The notes below the pieces were generated by a model, which worked only from the letters and a program-made list of their open reading frames with translations, was not told the origin of the DNA and made no database searches. Position numbers and translations under genes: made by a program. This document shows, one piece after another, positions 40,297 through 49,569 of a stretch of DNA of 64,000 bases. The DNA lies in contig NZ_JBHTKA010000001.1 of assembly GCF_042676245.1 (NCBI RefSeq), positions 2,294,001-2,358,000 of the forward strand, read 5' to 3'. Each line of letters begins with the position of its first letter. Positions within the stretch are counted from its first letter, which is position 1. Source of the stretch: Ohtaekwangia kribbensis. GTDB taxonomy: Bacteria; Bacteroidota; Bacteroidia; Cytophagales; Cyclobacteriaceae.

Positions 40297-40608
40297 TTAC
40301 GCTAAATCTTCGTTGCGCATGCGGAAGCTTAACTCACCATCCAGAAATTCTTCAATTGCTGTATTGGTAGGTTTCGGCATACGCTCATAAAATTTAGAGA
40401 TCTCGATCTGCTCGCGGTTTTCAAAAACTTCTTCGAGGTTATCTACGGTAGTAGCAAACTCAGCAAGTTTATTGTTAAGCTCTTCTTTCAGGTTAACGGC
40501 AATCTGGCGTGCACGCTTGGAGATAACCACCACCGATTCGTACAGGTTTCCGCTTGGTGCTGCGATCTTTTCGATGTCGCGTGTTACAATTGATGATTGA
40601 GCTGCCAT
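40297..40608 (-). CDS. rpoZ: RNA polymerase omega subunit (RpoZ/Rpb6-type)
   Basis: 103 residues. The Bacteroidota omega subunit form: SIVTRDIEKIAAPSGNLYESVVVISKRARQIAV with the omega/Rpb6 core ISKRARQI. The remainder is helical with an acidic end. It assists assembly of the polymerase beta' subunit. It starts 4 bases after bamD ends. Confidence 0.9.
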   Translation of the reverse strand: MAAQSSIVTRDIEKIAAPSGNLYESVVVISKRARQIAVNLKEELNNKLAEFATTVDNLEEVFENREQIEISKFYERMPKPTNTAIEEFLDGELSFRMRNEDLA

Positions 40609-40612
40609 ATGT

Positions 40613-41425
40613 TTATGAATTTGTGTTTTTCGTTTTGTTTAATTTTTCAAGACTCTCAGCATACATCTTCTCAGCGTCTTTCAGGAATTTACTTTCAGGG
40701 TATTGATCAATAAATTCTTTGTAGTGTTCTACCACGGCCTTGTAGCGATCGGTCTGCTTGGAATATATACTTTGCTGCGCCAGTTTATATTCTGCTGCTA
40801 CTACCAGGTACGAAGCTTCTTCAACATACTTTGAATCCGGAAAGTTATTCTTGAAGTTATTCAACGCTACCACGGCTGCTTTGTAGCTGCGCATGCGGTA
40901 GTACTGATATGCATTATCAAATCCTTTCTTTTCCAATTTAGCCTGCGTAGTGAAGATAACCTCCACTGCCTGCTCTCTGAATTTGCTGTTGGGATACCGG
41001 TTCAAAAACTCCTGCATCGCTGCCATGGCGTTGATGCTGTTGGTTTGGTCGAGGTTTGCTTTCGGGGATGATGCATACTGCGAGTAAGCAAACATATACC
41101 GCGCTTCTTCTGCGAGTGTACTGCGACCGTAGGTTTCGTAAAATGTTTTGAACTGCTCAGACGCCAGCAAATATAGTTTATCGTAAAACTGGCAATACGC
41201 CAGGTAGAACTGCACTTTTTCACCTTCGGGCAAACCACGAACGATGGGCAGAATCTGCTCGAACAACACAGAAGCCTTGTAGTAATCCTTCTTGTTGTAA
41301 TAGTTCAGAGCGCCTTCATACTTCACGCGCCAATCCTGGCTTTTTTCGATTCGCCTGAATTTGCTGCACGAAGCTGCTGCCAGCAAGATTAAAATTAAAA
41401 AGAGTGACGCTGAATGATTCCGCAT
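40613..41425 (-). CDS. bamD: Outer membrane protein assembly factor BamD
   Basis: 270 residues from the ATG at 41425, which gives a lipoprotein signal ending at Cys20 (AAASC). TPR-like repeats follow: YEGALNYYNKKDYYKASVLFEQ, FYLAYCQFYDKLYLLASEQFK and AVEHYKEFIDQYPESKF. BamD is the essential lipoprotein partner of BamA in inserting outer-membrane barrels. A -7-like TATATTTG ends only 7 bases before this ATG, so the transcript may be leaderless. Confidence 0.93.
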   Translation of the reverse strand: MRNHSASLFLILILLAAASCSKFRRIEKSQDWRVKYEGALNYYNKKDYYKASVLFEQILPIVRGLPEGEKVQFYLAYCQFYDKLYLLASEQFKTFYETYGRSTLAEEARYMFAYSQYASSPKANLDQTNSINAMAAMQEFLNRYPNSKFREQAVEVIFTTQAKLEKKGFDNAYQYYRMRSYKAAVVALNNFKNNFPDSKYVEEASYLVVAAEYKLAQQSIYSKQTDRYKAVVEHYKEFIDQYPESKFLKDAEKMYAESLEKLNKTKNTNS

Positions 41426-41432
41426 AAGCCCG

Positions 41433-41440
41433 CAAATATA
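41433..41440 (-). promoter_or_regulatory. Candidate -7 element of bamD
   Basis: TATATTTG on the minus strand, followed after 7 bases by ATG. It would place the transcription start at or within about 3 bases of the start codon. Confidence 0.45.
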
Positions 41441-41554
41441 ATATAAGAGTTTAGAACTGAAAAACGCTGATTTCACCGAAATAGGATGAAAGCAGGCATT
41501 AAAAAGTTTCTTTTCAGCAGAAAGTTAAGGGCAGGACGAGCAGAATTAAGGATT

Positions 41555-42259
41555 TTATTTTTTTACGATGAGCTTGCGCGTCATCACCCCCTCATTATCG
41601 AGGTAGAGGGTATAGAAATAGATACCGGCACTTAAATCGTCAACGCGGATGCGAACGCGGTTTTCAGAGTACGGAAGTGGATAATCGCCCACGGCATTAC
41701 CCAGCAGGTTATGCATAATGATTTTGGCTTTTACCTGTTCGTTCAGGATTTTATACTCCACAAAAGCATAATCCGTTACTGGGTTCGGGTAAACATCATG
41801 CAGGTTTATGAAGCTGGATGAATATAGATTTTGTTTCTCCGGTTTTTCAGTCACCGTAAAGTTAACGGCAAAGTCAAGCGCCAGCGTGGGGTTAGAGCGA
41901 CTGAACACAACATAGCGAACGGTACTTTCTCCTGAAACCAAACCTGCTTCAAGCGCAATCTGAAAACCAGATAGAGTTTGTCCGGGCTCAACTTTTAAAA
42001 TATAGTCTTCTGTTTTTTGATCGAGGCAATTGTTATCGTGACAGAAGTAGCTTTTCTGTGTACTTCCTATTTGAGCATCTACTCTGCGAATGATCAGTGT
42101 GAGTGTTTTTTCGGTGGTGTTCTTGAATCGAACAGGAGCCTTGATGGTTTCACCGATAAGCCCAGCGTGAGTCTCTTGCAAACCGACAATTTCAAAACCC
42201 TGCCCGTAGGAAAACCTACTCAGGGTTATGATTATTGCCAACAACAAGAGTCTTCTCAT
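41555..42259 (-). CDS. Small secreted protein with T9SS type A sorting domain
   Basis: 234 residues. Signal peptide (FSYGQ), an Ig-like beta domain of about 120 residues (APVRFKNTTEKTLTLIIRRV; YILKVEPGQTLSGFQIALEA), and a C-terminal sorting domain: DVYPNPVTDYAFVEYKI, IIMHNLLGNAVGDYPL, VDDLSAGIYFYTLYLDNEG and MTRKLIVKK. Two Cys in CHDNNCLDQ may form a bridge. The sorting domain sends it through the type IX system to the surface. Function unknown. Confidence 0.87.
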   Translation of the reverse strand: MRRLLLLAIIITLSRFSYGQGFEIVGLQETHAGLIGETIKAPVRFKNTTEKTLTLIIRRVDAQIGSTQKSYFCHDNNCLDQKTEDYILKVEPGQTLSGFQIALEAGLVSGESTVRYVVFSRSNPTLALDFAVNFTVTEKPEKQNLYSSSFINLHDVYPNPVTDYAFVEYKILNEQVKAKIIMHNLLGNAVGDYPLPYSENRVRIRVDDLSAGIYFYTLYLDNEGVMTRKLIVKK

Positions 42260-42349
42260 AGAAACAGCATATTGTACAAAATTTAAACTTTTATATGGAT
42301 TGTCATAATAGATCGAGTTTTTTTTCGTTCACCGCTCTGTTAAATTTTG

Positions 42350-43975
42350 TTACAAACGTTTACGCTCGGATGAAGGGCTCGTAGAACTGACTACCGGTGT
42401 TTTAACAACATCTTCGCGCTTCGGTTTTTCTTTGGCGCGCCACTCAAATCCCTTCAGCTTGGTGTCTTCAATCTTAAGCTCGTGTGGCGGAATAAAGCTG
42501 GCCTCGGGCCTCACATAAAAACTCATGTTGTTCACTTTACCCTCCTTAAAGCGAATGGTAATGCTGCTGCAAATAATCTTGTTCATCCCCATCGCCTTGT
42601 TCGTCTTCTCGTCCATTGCGAAGTATAAACTTTCACCGTTGCCATCCACCACCACGTGATCAATCTTTTTATTCTTGAAGAAGGTCGTCATCTTCCGCCC
42701 TTTCACCTGGTTAAAGTTGATGAGCGTATCCTGCGACACTACAAAAGAATTAGCCACCATATAGATGCGATCGATGGTGTTGTTCTTGATAAGCATGCTG
42801 ATAGAGTCAGCGGTCATCTGGTTGTCTTGCGACCAGAGTATAGGATCTTTGTAGAAATATATAGTTGAATCGAGCGAGCGATACTCCAGCGAATCGGCCA
42901 GCCCCTGCATGTCGCTTTTATAGATCTTCACATTGTGATAGGCCAGCAATCTTTTCTTGGCCGGATCGGGACTATCAATAGATACTAGTGTATCGGCCGA
43001 AATAAAAAGGGTGTCGTTGTTCTCGGTAACTTTCGCCAGGTATGCATGATCGTAGACTTTTGCTATGCCCTTACTCTTGAAATAGTCGGCCGATTGCCCG
43101 TAGATAACCAGGTTCTCTTTCTTATAAGTCATCACTACGTTCTTCCGGAAAAGATATTTCTTCCGGATGTCGTCAAGTTTATAGTTCTCGGCATCAAGTT
43201 TATACTCCGGTGTTTCAGCACTTCCTAATTTAAGATCCGATTGCTTCGAAGTGGTTTCATAAAAACCGTTCTCATATACAAACGTGCTGCTGTCTTTATC
43301 AACCACCGTAGTGGGTGTTACGAAGTATATAATCTTGCTTCGCGAATTATACTGCAGACTATCAGCCGTCATGGTATAGTCAGGATTCTTTACATGTACA
43401 TTTCGCTTGAACGATGCCAGGTTGGAGCTCACATTGTAATACCCTTTGCTACTGGTAAGTATGTTGATGCTATCCACCAGCCTTCCGTTATTAAAATAGT
43501 TGGCAACATTTGTATTACGGTCAAAGTCGAGGAAGTCGGTATATAGTGTAGCCGTTGCCAGTTTGGTGAACACCACGTTCGAGCGGAGCTTGGCTTTTTT
43601 CGTGTTACCATCATACTCCAGCTTGCGGCCGGTAATCGTAACAGAGTCACCTTCCAGAATTTTTACACGGCCAAAAGCCTCCACAAAATTTCGCTTCTTG
43701 AAAAAGTATGCCGAGTCACAATAGATAGTCGTCTGATTTTGCGTCAGGATCACATTACCGATCAGGCGATCGAAACGTTCGTCACCATCCCGTCCTCCGC
43801 GTAACTGATCAGCTTGTTTAAGCTTCACTTTCTTTTGGGCAACCCCCGGAAACGATACGGCCATTAACAGCAAAAAAAACACAAGCGAAACAAACAGATG
43901 CATACCCTTCACACCATATAGCGTTTTGCTGTTCGGGTTCTGTGTATCATTTTTATAAAATCGAAAACTATCCAT
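42350..43975 (-). CDS. OstA-like protein (LPS transport / OstA_2 domain)
   Basis: 541 residues from the ATG at 43975; an alternative start at 43903 (MHLFVSLVFFLLLMAVSFPG) puts the signal peptide first. The open frame runs further upstream but would overlap tilS. The beta-jellyroll repeats of the LptA/OstA fold are evident: RLIGNVILTQNQTTIYCDSA, GRVKILEGDSVTITGRKLEY, RNVHVKNPDYTMTADSLQYN and NVKIYKSDMQGLADSLEYRS. Probably a periplasmic LPS-transport bridge. The C-terminal tail is basic and Ser-rich. Confidence 0.85.
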   Translation of the reverse strand: MDSFRFYKNDTQNPNSKTLYGVKGMHLFVSLVFFLLLMAVSFPGVAQKKVKLKQADQLRGGRDGDERFDRLIGNVILTQNQTTIYCDSAYFFKKRNFVEAFGRVKILEGDSVTITGRKLEYDGNTKKAKLRSNVVFTKLATATLYTDFLDFDRNTNVANYFNNGRLVDSINILTSSKGYYNVSSNLASFKRNVHVKNPDYTMTADSLQYNSRSKIIYFVTPTTVVDKDSSTFVYENGFYETTSKQSDLKLGSAETPEYKLDAENYKLDDIRKKYLFRKNVVMTYKKENLVIYGQSADYFKSKGIAKVYDHAYLAKVTENNDTLFISADTLVSIDSPDPAKKRLLAYHNVKIYKSDMQGLADSLEYRSLDSTIYFYKDPILWSQDNQMTADSISMLIKNNTIDRIYMVANSFVVSQDTLINFNQVKGRKMTTFFKNKKIDHVVVDGNGESLYFAMDEKTNKAMGMNKIICSSITIRFKEGKVNNMSFYVRPEASFIPPHELKIEDTKLKGFEWRAKEKPKREDVVKTPVVSSTSPSSERKRL

Positions 43976-43991
43976 ATTCAGGTGCAAGCTA

Positions 43992-44021
43992 CAAATCGTA
44001 ATTCTAAAATCGTAAATCGTA
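43992..44021. repeat. AATCGTA direct repeats
   Basis: AAATCGTAATTCTAAAATCG followed by TAAATCGTAC: three AATCGTA-type units in the divergent spacer between the OstA-like gene and tilS. Confidence 0.5.
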
Positions 44022-44030
44022 CATTTGAGC

Positions 44031-45356
44031 GTGTTAGAGCAATTTCTGAACCATATTGAGCGGCACAGTCTGTGTAAACCTGCGGATCGCATTCTGCTGG
44101 CCGTCAGCGGTGGCATTGACTCCATGGTTATGCTTCATTTGTTTCAACAGGCGGGCTTTACCATCGCGGTAGCGCATTGCAATTTTCAATTGCGTGGTAA
44201 AGATGCTGATGGTGATGAAGCGTTTGTGTCTGCTACAACCGAACAACTCAATATACCCTGTTTTGTTAACCGCTTTGAAACAGCGCAGTATGCAGAAGTA
44301 ACGAAGCTCTCTATTCAAATGGCGGCACGCGAACTGCGCTATGCGTGGTTTGAAGAACTGATGGAGAAATACAGTTTCAACGTACTGGCTACTGCACATC
44401 ACCTTAACGACTCGCTTGAAACCGTTTTGCTCAACTGGGTGCATGGCGCCTCGTTGGAAGGCTTTACCGGTATACCTGTAAAACATGATGGTGTCATTCG
44501 TCCGTTGCAGTTTGCTACGCGCGGGCAGATTGAACAGTATGCACAGCAACATAACATTACCTGGCGCGAAGATGTGAGCAACCAGAGCGATGATTATCAA
44601 CGTAATTTTATCCGACACCAGATCATCCCTGCGTTAAAGGAAATTAACCCTTCACTGGAAAGCACCGTGCAGCGTGGCTTTGCCAAATCAGCAGCCGAAG
44701 TACATTGGATACAGGAAGGTTTTGATGACTGGAAAAGAAAATATACCGCTATTACTCACGACAAAGTAACAATACAAAAAAAGTACTTTACCGGCCTGTC
44801 GCACGAAGCATCCGTTCTCTGGAAATTCACCAAGATGTTCGGGTTCAATTACGATACCTGTGCTGATGTTGTGCGATCGCTGCCCGGGCAATCGGGCAAA
44901 CGCTTTTTCTCTTCTTCGCATCAGCTTGTTATTGATCGCGATCTGCTGCTCATCACTCCGCATAGTATGGCGTTGCATGATATAACTATAGGAGCGGGTC
45001 AGTCGGAAGCACAACTCGGTTCATGGCGCATGGAGATCAGTCGGTCTACCACCTTTCAGAAGTCAGCGATACCTAACCAGGCAACCCTGGATGTTGCTCA
45101 TATTAACTTTCCCGTGACGTGGCGCACCTGGAAAGCGGGCGATGCATTTTACCCGTTGGGCATGCGTCAGCGCAAGAAGGTAAGTGACTTTCTTATTGAC
45201 CTAAAGCTCTCACGCACAGACAAAGACTCCGTTACGGTGCTGGAGTCGCAGGGAGAAATTATATGGGTAGCAGGTTATAGAATTGATAACCGTTTTAAAA
45301 TTACCGACCATACCCGCGAGGTTGTGATCTTTACCCTATATCCACATTTTCTGTAA
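44031..45356 (+). CDS. tilS: tRNA(Ile)-lysidine synthase TilS
   Basis: 441 residues from GTG 44031; TTG 44025 is an alternative, and no ATG fits. PP-loop motif LLAVSGGIDSMVMLHLF (SGGIDS, 26-31), then HCNFQLRGKDADGDE, ATAHHLNDSLETVLLNWVHG and GFTGIP, all typical. The C-terminal substrate-binding domain carries FYPLGMRQRKKVSDFLID. TilS converts the wobble C of the AUA-reading tRNA-Ile to lysidine. That is of note here because AUA codons are abundant in this window. A -7-like TACATTTG (44020-44027) overlaps the start region. Confidence 0.95.
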   Translation: MLEQFLNHIERHSLCKPADRILLAVSGGIDSMVMLHLFQQAGFTIAVAHCNFQLRGKDADGDEAFVSATTEQLNIPCFVNRFETAQYAEVTKLSIQMAARELRYAWFEELMEKYSFNVLATAHHLNDSLETVLLNWVHGASLEGFTGIPVKHDGVIRPLQFATRGQIEQYAQQHNITWREDVSNQSDDYQRNFIRHQIIPALKEINPSLESTVQRGFAKSAAEVHWIQEGFDDWKRKYTAITHDKVTIQKKYFTGLSHEASVLWKFTKMFGFNYDTCADVVRSLPGQSGKRFFSSSHQLVIDRDLLLITPHSMALHDITIGAGQSEAQLGSWRMEISRSTTFQKSAIPNQATLDVAHINFPVTWRTWKAGDAFYPLGMRQRKKVSDFLIDLKLSRTDKDSVTVLESQGEIIWVAGYRIDNRFKITDHTREVVIFTLYPHFL

Positions 45357-45524
45357 TAACATTTTTTTTTGACGGGTAGTATCCTAAATTGGTGTCATGG
45401 CAGACCAGAACTATATTCCTGCCTGATGTAAAAAGGTGCAGATTTTCAACGTTATACTGTGTGCTCAATTATCATTCAGTGAATCCGCTGAGGTCAATAT
45501 TCAAACCCATAAATCATTATTCTT

Positions 45525-46454
45525 ATGAAAGTAACTGTAGTGGGCGCTGGTAATGTAGGCGCTACATGTGCCGATGTACTGGCCTATCGCGAAGTGGCCA
45601 ACGAAATTGTACTCGTTGATATTAAAGAGGGTCTCGCAGAAGGGAAGTCGCTTGACATCTGGCAAAAAGCTCCGATCGATTTATACGACAGCCGTACGAT
45701 TGGTGCTACCAACGATTATTCAAAGTCTGCGAACTCGGATGTTGTGGTTATTACTTCAGGACTTCCGCGCAAGCCGGGCATGAGCCGCGATGATCTTATC
45801 GGAACCAACGCGGGTATTGTAAAGTCGGTGACGGAGAATATCATTAAGTATTCGCCTCGTGCAATCATTATTGTAGTATCAAACCCGCTGGATGTTATGA
45901 CTTACCAGGCTCACTTAACATCCAAATTGCCACGCACCAAAGTATTTGGTATGGCCGGTATACTGGATACAGCACGCTATCGCGCGTTCCTCGCAGAAGC
46001 ATTGAATGTATCTCCGAAAGATATACAGGCTATGTTACTCGGTGGTCATGGCGATACCATGGTGCCGCTGCCGCGCTATACTACCGTAGCTGGTATACCG
46101 GTAACGGAACTGATCGACAAAGACAAACTGAATGCTATACTGGAGCGCACCAAAGTAGGTGGTGGCGAGTTGGTAAAACTCATGGGTACATCGGCATGGT
46201 ATGCCCCGGGTTCTGCTGCCGCGCAAATGGTAGAAGCCATTGTAAAAGATCAGCGCAGAGTATTCCCTGTATGCATACGACTGGATGGTGAGTATGGTAT
46301 AAAAGACTGCTACCTCGGTGTACCGGTTATACTGGGTAAAAACGGAATTGAAAGAGTAATTGAACTCGATCTTAATTCTGAAGAACGCGCCTTGATGGAA
46401 TCAAGCCGCAAAGCCGTACGCGAAGTAATGGATGTATTGGAGAATCTGGGATAA
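45525..46454 (+). CDS. mdh: Malate dehydrogenase (NAD-dependent, LDH-like type)
   Basis: 309 residues. NAD-binding VGAGNVGATCADVL, then Asp32 (VLVDIKEG), which favours NAD over NADP. Malate-binding Arg82 and Arg88 (GLPRKPGMSRDDL) mark MDH rather than LDH, where Gln stands in the place of Arg82. Catalytic Asp148 (ILDTARYR) and His175 (GGHGDTMVPL) are present. TCA-cycle enzyme interconverting malate and oxaloacetate in the cytoplasm. Single gene followed by a terminator. Confidence 0.97.
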   Translation: MKVTVVGAGNVGATCADVLAYREVANEIVLVDIKEGLAEGKSLDIWQKAPIDLYDSRTIGATNDYSKSANSDVVVITSGLPRKPGMSRDDLIGTNAGIVKSVTENIIKYSPRAIIIVVSNPLDVMTYQAHLTSKLPRTKVFGMAGILDTARYRAFLAEALNVSPKDIQAMLLGGHGDTMVPLPRYTTVAGIPVTELIDKDKLNAILERTKVGGGELVKLMGTSAWYAPGSAAAQMVEAIVKDQRRVFPVCIRLDGEYGIKDCYLGVPVILGKNGIERVIELDLNSEERALMESSRKAVREVMDVLENLG

Positions 46455-46494
46455 CAAATCGCCCGCTATAACCAGATTAGCATATAGTATAACA

Positions 46495-46524
46495 AATGCC
46501 AGGTTAACGCCTGGCATTTTCGTT
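46495..46524 (+). terminator. Intrinsic terminator of mdh
   Basis: Perfect 10-bp stem AAATGCCAGG / CCTGGCATTT around TTAACG, followed by a T-rich tail. Confidence 0.85.
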
Positions 46525-46549
46525 TATAGTCATGTCTCAAAGACATCCT

Positions 46550-46587
46550 CTAAAAGAAAGAAGCTGCCTCATGGTGAAGCAGCTTCC
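46550..46587 (-). terminator. Intrinsic terminator of the YfhO gene
   Basis: Stem GAAGCTGC / GCAGCTTC; on the minus strand it is followed by TTCTTTT. It lies 28 bases after the YfhO stop. Confidence 0.75.
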
Positions 46588-46614
46588 TGTAAATATCAAT
46601 ATATAGTATATGTA

Positions 46615-49056
46615 CTAGGCATCTTCCTTGCGCACGCTCCACACTACACTGCCCAGCAGCGCAACAAGCATGAGCCAGGATGAGATCATGGTAATTTTGT
46701 TACCGGTATAGTATGCAGCAGGCTCGAACTTGAATTCAACAACGTGTTTACCAGCCGGCACTTGTACGGCACGCAATACATAGTCGGCACAGATGATCTC
46801 GGTTTCTTTACCATCTACAAAAGCCTTCCAGCCTTTGGGATAGTATATTTCCGAGAATACAGCTAATCCACTTGCCTGCGACTGACTTTCATATTTCTGG
46901 TAATTCGGATTACGATCTGCCAGTGTGAGCGTTGCTGTGGTATCGGCCTGCACTGATTCCACCTTAAAGCGCGAGCCATCTATAACTGCTGTTGTGCGCG
47001 TATTTACGCCACATGTTTTCAGTACTTCTTCAGTCGGTGAACTTACCGTGATCACTTCGCTTACAAACCAGCCATTGCCATTGGCAGCGGGGTTCGGTAT
47101 AATATTGTTTCGCTCAGGACCAAACACTATATATTTCACGTTGAGCATATTCATAACACCATACTTCGAAAAGTCGGCCTTACCACTTTGCACATCCTGA
47201 ATAAACTCGTTCGTTTCGCGGAAGAGGCAGGTGTCATAGAGATCCTGGTATCGTCTCATCTTCACACCGTGGTATCCACCAATAGAATTGTGAAAGTACG
47301 ATGTGCGCGCCTCTTCAAATGTACCCTGCAGGTTATATACTCTGTAGTGCGATTTGTCTTTTAAGATTTCCTGGTCTGCAGCATTCATCGCGAACATGGT
47401 GTTCTCGCGCTTACGCTGATATTTATCTTTGCCGAAGTAGCGTTTATCAACAATGGCCAGATCGAGTGTGATCATGATGATGAGGAAAGCATAGAACGCT
47501 ATTGGTGATATCTTCTTCCATACTTCAAAGTATATCACCACAAATGCAGCTACGATAAATGCGAGCGAGCGGAACACATCGCTGCGGAACAGGCTCTTGC
47601 GGTCGTCAGCCAATGCACTGGTAAACCATGCCGGCAACTGACTTTCGTGCGCTGACATGAAACTCATCATGCCGCCAAAGAGGAACAACAAAACGCACAG
47701 CCCACCCGTTGCGCCCAGCACGATCAGCAATTTCTTACGGGCCGCTTTATCAACACCGGTTGTAAATAATTTTTCAAGTCCCAGCATCCCCAGCAACGGA
47801 AATGCAAAGAGCGGCAAAATCATAAGGAATGTTACCGATCTGAATTTATTATAGCCGGGCAGGTAATCGAATAAAGCATAATTGAACCATTTGGCACTGT
47901 CGCCCCAGCTCGCCATAATTCCGAATATAATTACGGGTATCAGCCACCCAACATATTTACCATCCGCGAAAACGATACCCAATACAAAGAGGAAGAAGAT
48001 GATCGCGCCACCATAATATGGAGCGTTCAATGGATTTATACCCCAGTACGCAGAAGTATATTGTGCGAGTTGATTGGCCATCTGTTCATCGCCCGAGCGT
48101 GACAGTGCTTTATATACTTCACTGTTCGGATCCTGAACAAGGTAATTGGAACTGAGCCCTCCATAAAAGTTAGGCACGAGCAACGTCATCGGTTCCCATA
48201 TACCATAGCTATAGCGAAAGGCATACGATTTATCCAAACCGCTTTGTCCTTCCTTGCGCTCGGCCGAAACCAATTGTGTTTCCCCGCGGATCGAGTATTG
48301 ACTATATTCTGTAACAGCCCACATCGGTCCTATAAATGAACCGGCTGCTATCACAGCCGCTACAACGAGTATAGCAATCGTTTTGAAAAAATCAGCCGCA
48401 CGATTCTCTCTCAAAAAGTCTATCAACTGTATAAGTCCGTATACCAATACAATAAACAGCAGGTAGTATGTTATCTGTAAGTGATTTTCTTTCAAATGCA
48501 ACGCAAGGCCCGCGGTAGTTACACCAAATCCTAAAATCCACTTGCGCGAAAAGGCAAGGTGTATACCGGCCATAACCAACGGCATAAAAGCGATGGCACC
48601 GATGCGGGCATTATGACCTGCACCAAAACCAATGATCATATAAGATGAAAGTCCAAAAGCAACCGCACCCGCTATAGCCAGGTAGGGCCGCACCCGAAAC
48701 GCCAGCAACAAAATATAGTAGCTGATAAAGGCCAGGAAAATGTTTGCTATAGGATGTGGCAACGACAGCGACAGTGCACGTTTCAGGAAACTTACGGGCC
48801 CGTTGCTCCAGTGTGTATTTACCAGGTAAGCCGGCATACCACTGAACATGGCATCGGCCCAGAGACCTTCTTCGCCAGTCTTGTCGCGATAATCGCGCAG
48901 CGCTTTGGATGATCCCTCCCACTGCTGGATATCGTACTGACTGATGGTTTTGTTATCAAAGAATACAGGGTTGAAAAAGAATACTGTAATAACCAGGAAC
49001 ACGCCAACAGCTACCAGGTGCGGAAGTACCTGTTCAGTGAATTTGATTTTTTTCAT
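46615..49056 (-). CDS. YfhO-family integral membrane protein
   Basis: 813 residues with a dozen or more membrane helices in the first ~540 residues, a periplasmic C-terminal beta domain and a final helix. Family PF09586 signatures: N-terminal ISQYDIQQWEGSSKALRDYR, the DAMFSGMPAYLV loop, FGAGHNARIGAIAFMPLVMA, KENHLQITYYLLFIVLVYG and the C-terminal EIYYPKGWKAFVDGKE. YfhO proteins resemble GT-C glycosyltransferases and act in teichoic acid or lipid sugar decoration in Firmicutes; the role in Bacteroidota is unknown. Stands alone. Confidence 0.92.
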   Translation of the reverse strand: MKKIKFTEQVLPHLVAVGVFLVITVFFFNPVFFDNKTISQYDIQQWEGSSKALRDYRDKTGEEGLWADAMFSGMPAYLVNTHWSNGPVSFLKRALSLSLPHPIANIFLAFISYYILLLAFRVRPYLAIAGAVAFGLSSYMIIGFGAGHNARIGAIAFMPLVMAGIHLAFSRKWILGFGVTTAGLALHLKENHLQITYYLLFIVLVYGLIQLIDFLRENRAADFFKTIAILVVAAVIAAGSFIGPMWAVTEYSQYSIRGETQLVSAERKEGQSGLDKSYAFRYSYGIWEPMTLLVPNFYGGLSSNYLVQDPNSEVYKALSRSGDEQMANQLAQYTSAYWGINPLNAPYYGGAIIFFLFVLGIVFADGKYVGWLIPVIIFGIMASWGDSAKWFNYALFDYLPGYNKFRSVTFLMILPLFAFPLLGMLGLEKLFTTGVDKAARKKLLIVLGATGGLCVLLFLFGGMMSFMSAHESQLPAWFTSALADDRKSLFRSDVFRSLAFIVAAFVVIYFEVWKKISPIAFYAFLIIMITLDLAIVDKRYFGKDKYQRKRENTMFAMNAADQEILKDKSHYRVYNLQGTFEEARTSYFHNSIGGYHGVKMRRYQDLYDTCLFRETNEFIQDVQSGKADFSKYGVMNMLNVKYIVFGPERNNIIPNPAANGNGWFVSEVITVSSPTEEVLKTCGVNTRTTAVIDGSRFKVESVQADTTATLTLADRNPNYQKYESQSQASGLAVFSEIYYPKGWKAFVDGKETEIICADYVLRAVQVPAGKHVVEFKFEPAAYYTGNKITMISSWLMLVALLGSVVWSVRKEDA

Positions 49057-49177
49057 GCGTTGATTAAGACTTTTATTTGCAGGACTGGCTTTACTGAATA
49101 CTGAATGAAAGCTTACCTGCTCTAATTTTTTAGTCGTGCAAAATAGGAAGGATTGTGGATACTCCCGAATGAATCTT

Positions 49178-49184
49178 TACTTTG
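49178..49184 (+). promoter_or_regulatory. Candidate -7 element of a small membrane protein gene
   Basis: TACTTTG (one base shorter than TAnnTTTG) with TTG 22 bases upstream, 25 bases before the ATG at 49210. Confidence 0.35.
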
Positions 49185-49209
49185 CACCGTCAATCAAAAT
49201 TATTTCGCT

Positions 49210-49569
49210 ATGGGATTACTGGATACCGTTCTGAGTGTACTACAAAATGTGATAAGCGTTGTGCCCAGTGTGGCTGTACTGGCGGCTACGATCTACTATA
49301 TCAGTAAACGTTCTGCACCGGAAGGATACCTGATGGCCATTGGTTCGCTCATCGGATTGTTAACACACCTGTTTTACACAGTAGGCATTCCGTTGATTAC
49401 CCGAAACGGAGGCGTTGATTCCTATTCAATGTATCAGGCCTATCTCTTGCCGGTTGGCATCATCAGTACGATTGGAGCTGTTCTTTTTGCTATCGGTTTA
49501 TTCATGCTCATCCATAAGGTTGTTAAAACACCGGTTGCTACCAATACCAATGGTCCTTCAGGATATTGA
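49210..49569 (+). CDS. Small three-helix membrane protein of unknown function
   Basis: 119 residues from the ATG at 49210; the earlier in-frame ATG at 49153 lies upstream of a -7-like element and adds a region with no membrane character. Helices are predicted at about 14-33, 40-62 and 78-103; the ends are soluble. No family recognised. The last 32 bases overlap, tail to tail, the coding end of the opposing TSUP gene, so the two stop codons lie inside each other's genes. Confidence 0.65.
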   Translation: MGLLDTVLSVLQNVISVVPSVAVLAATIYYISKRSAPEGYLMAIGSLIGLLTHLFYTVGIPLITRNGGVDSYSMYQAYLLPVGIISTIGAVLFAIGLFMLIHKVVKTPVATNTNGPSGY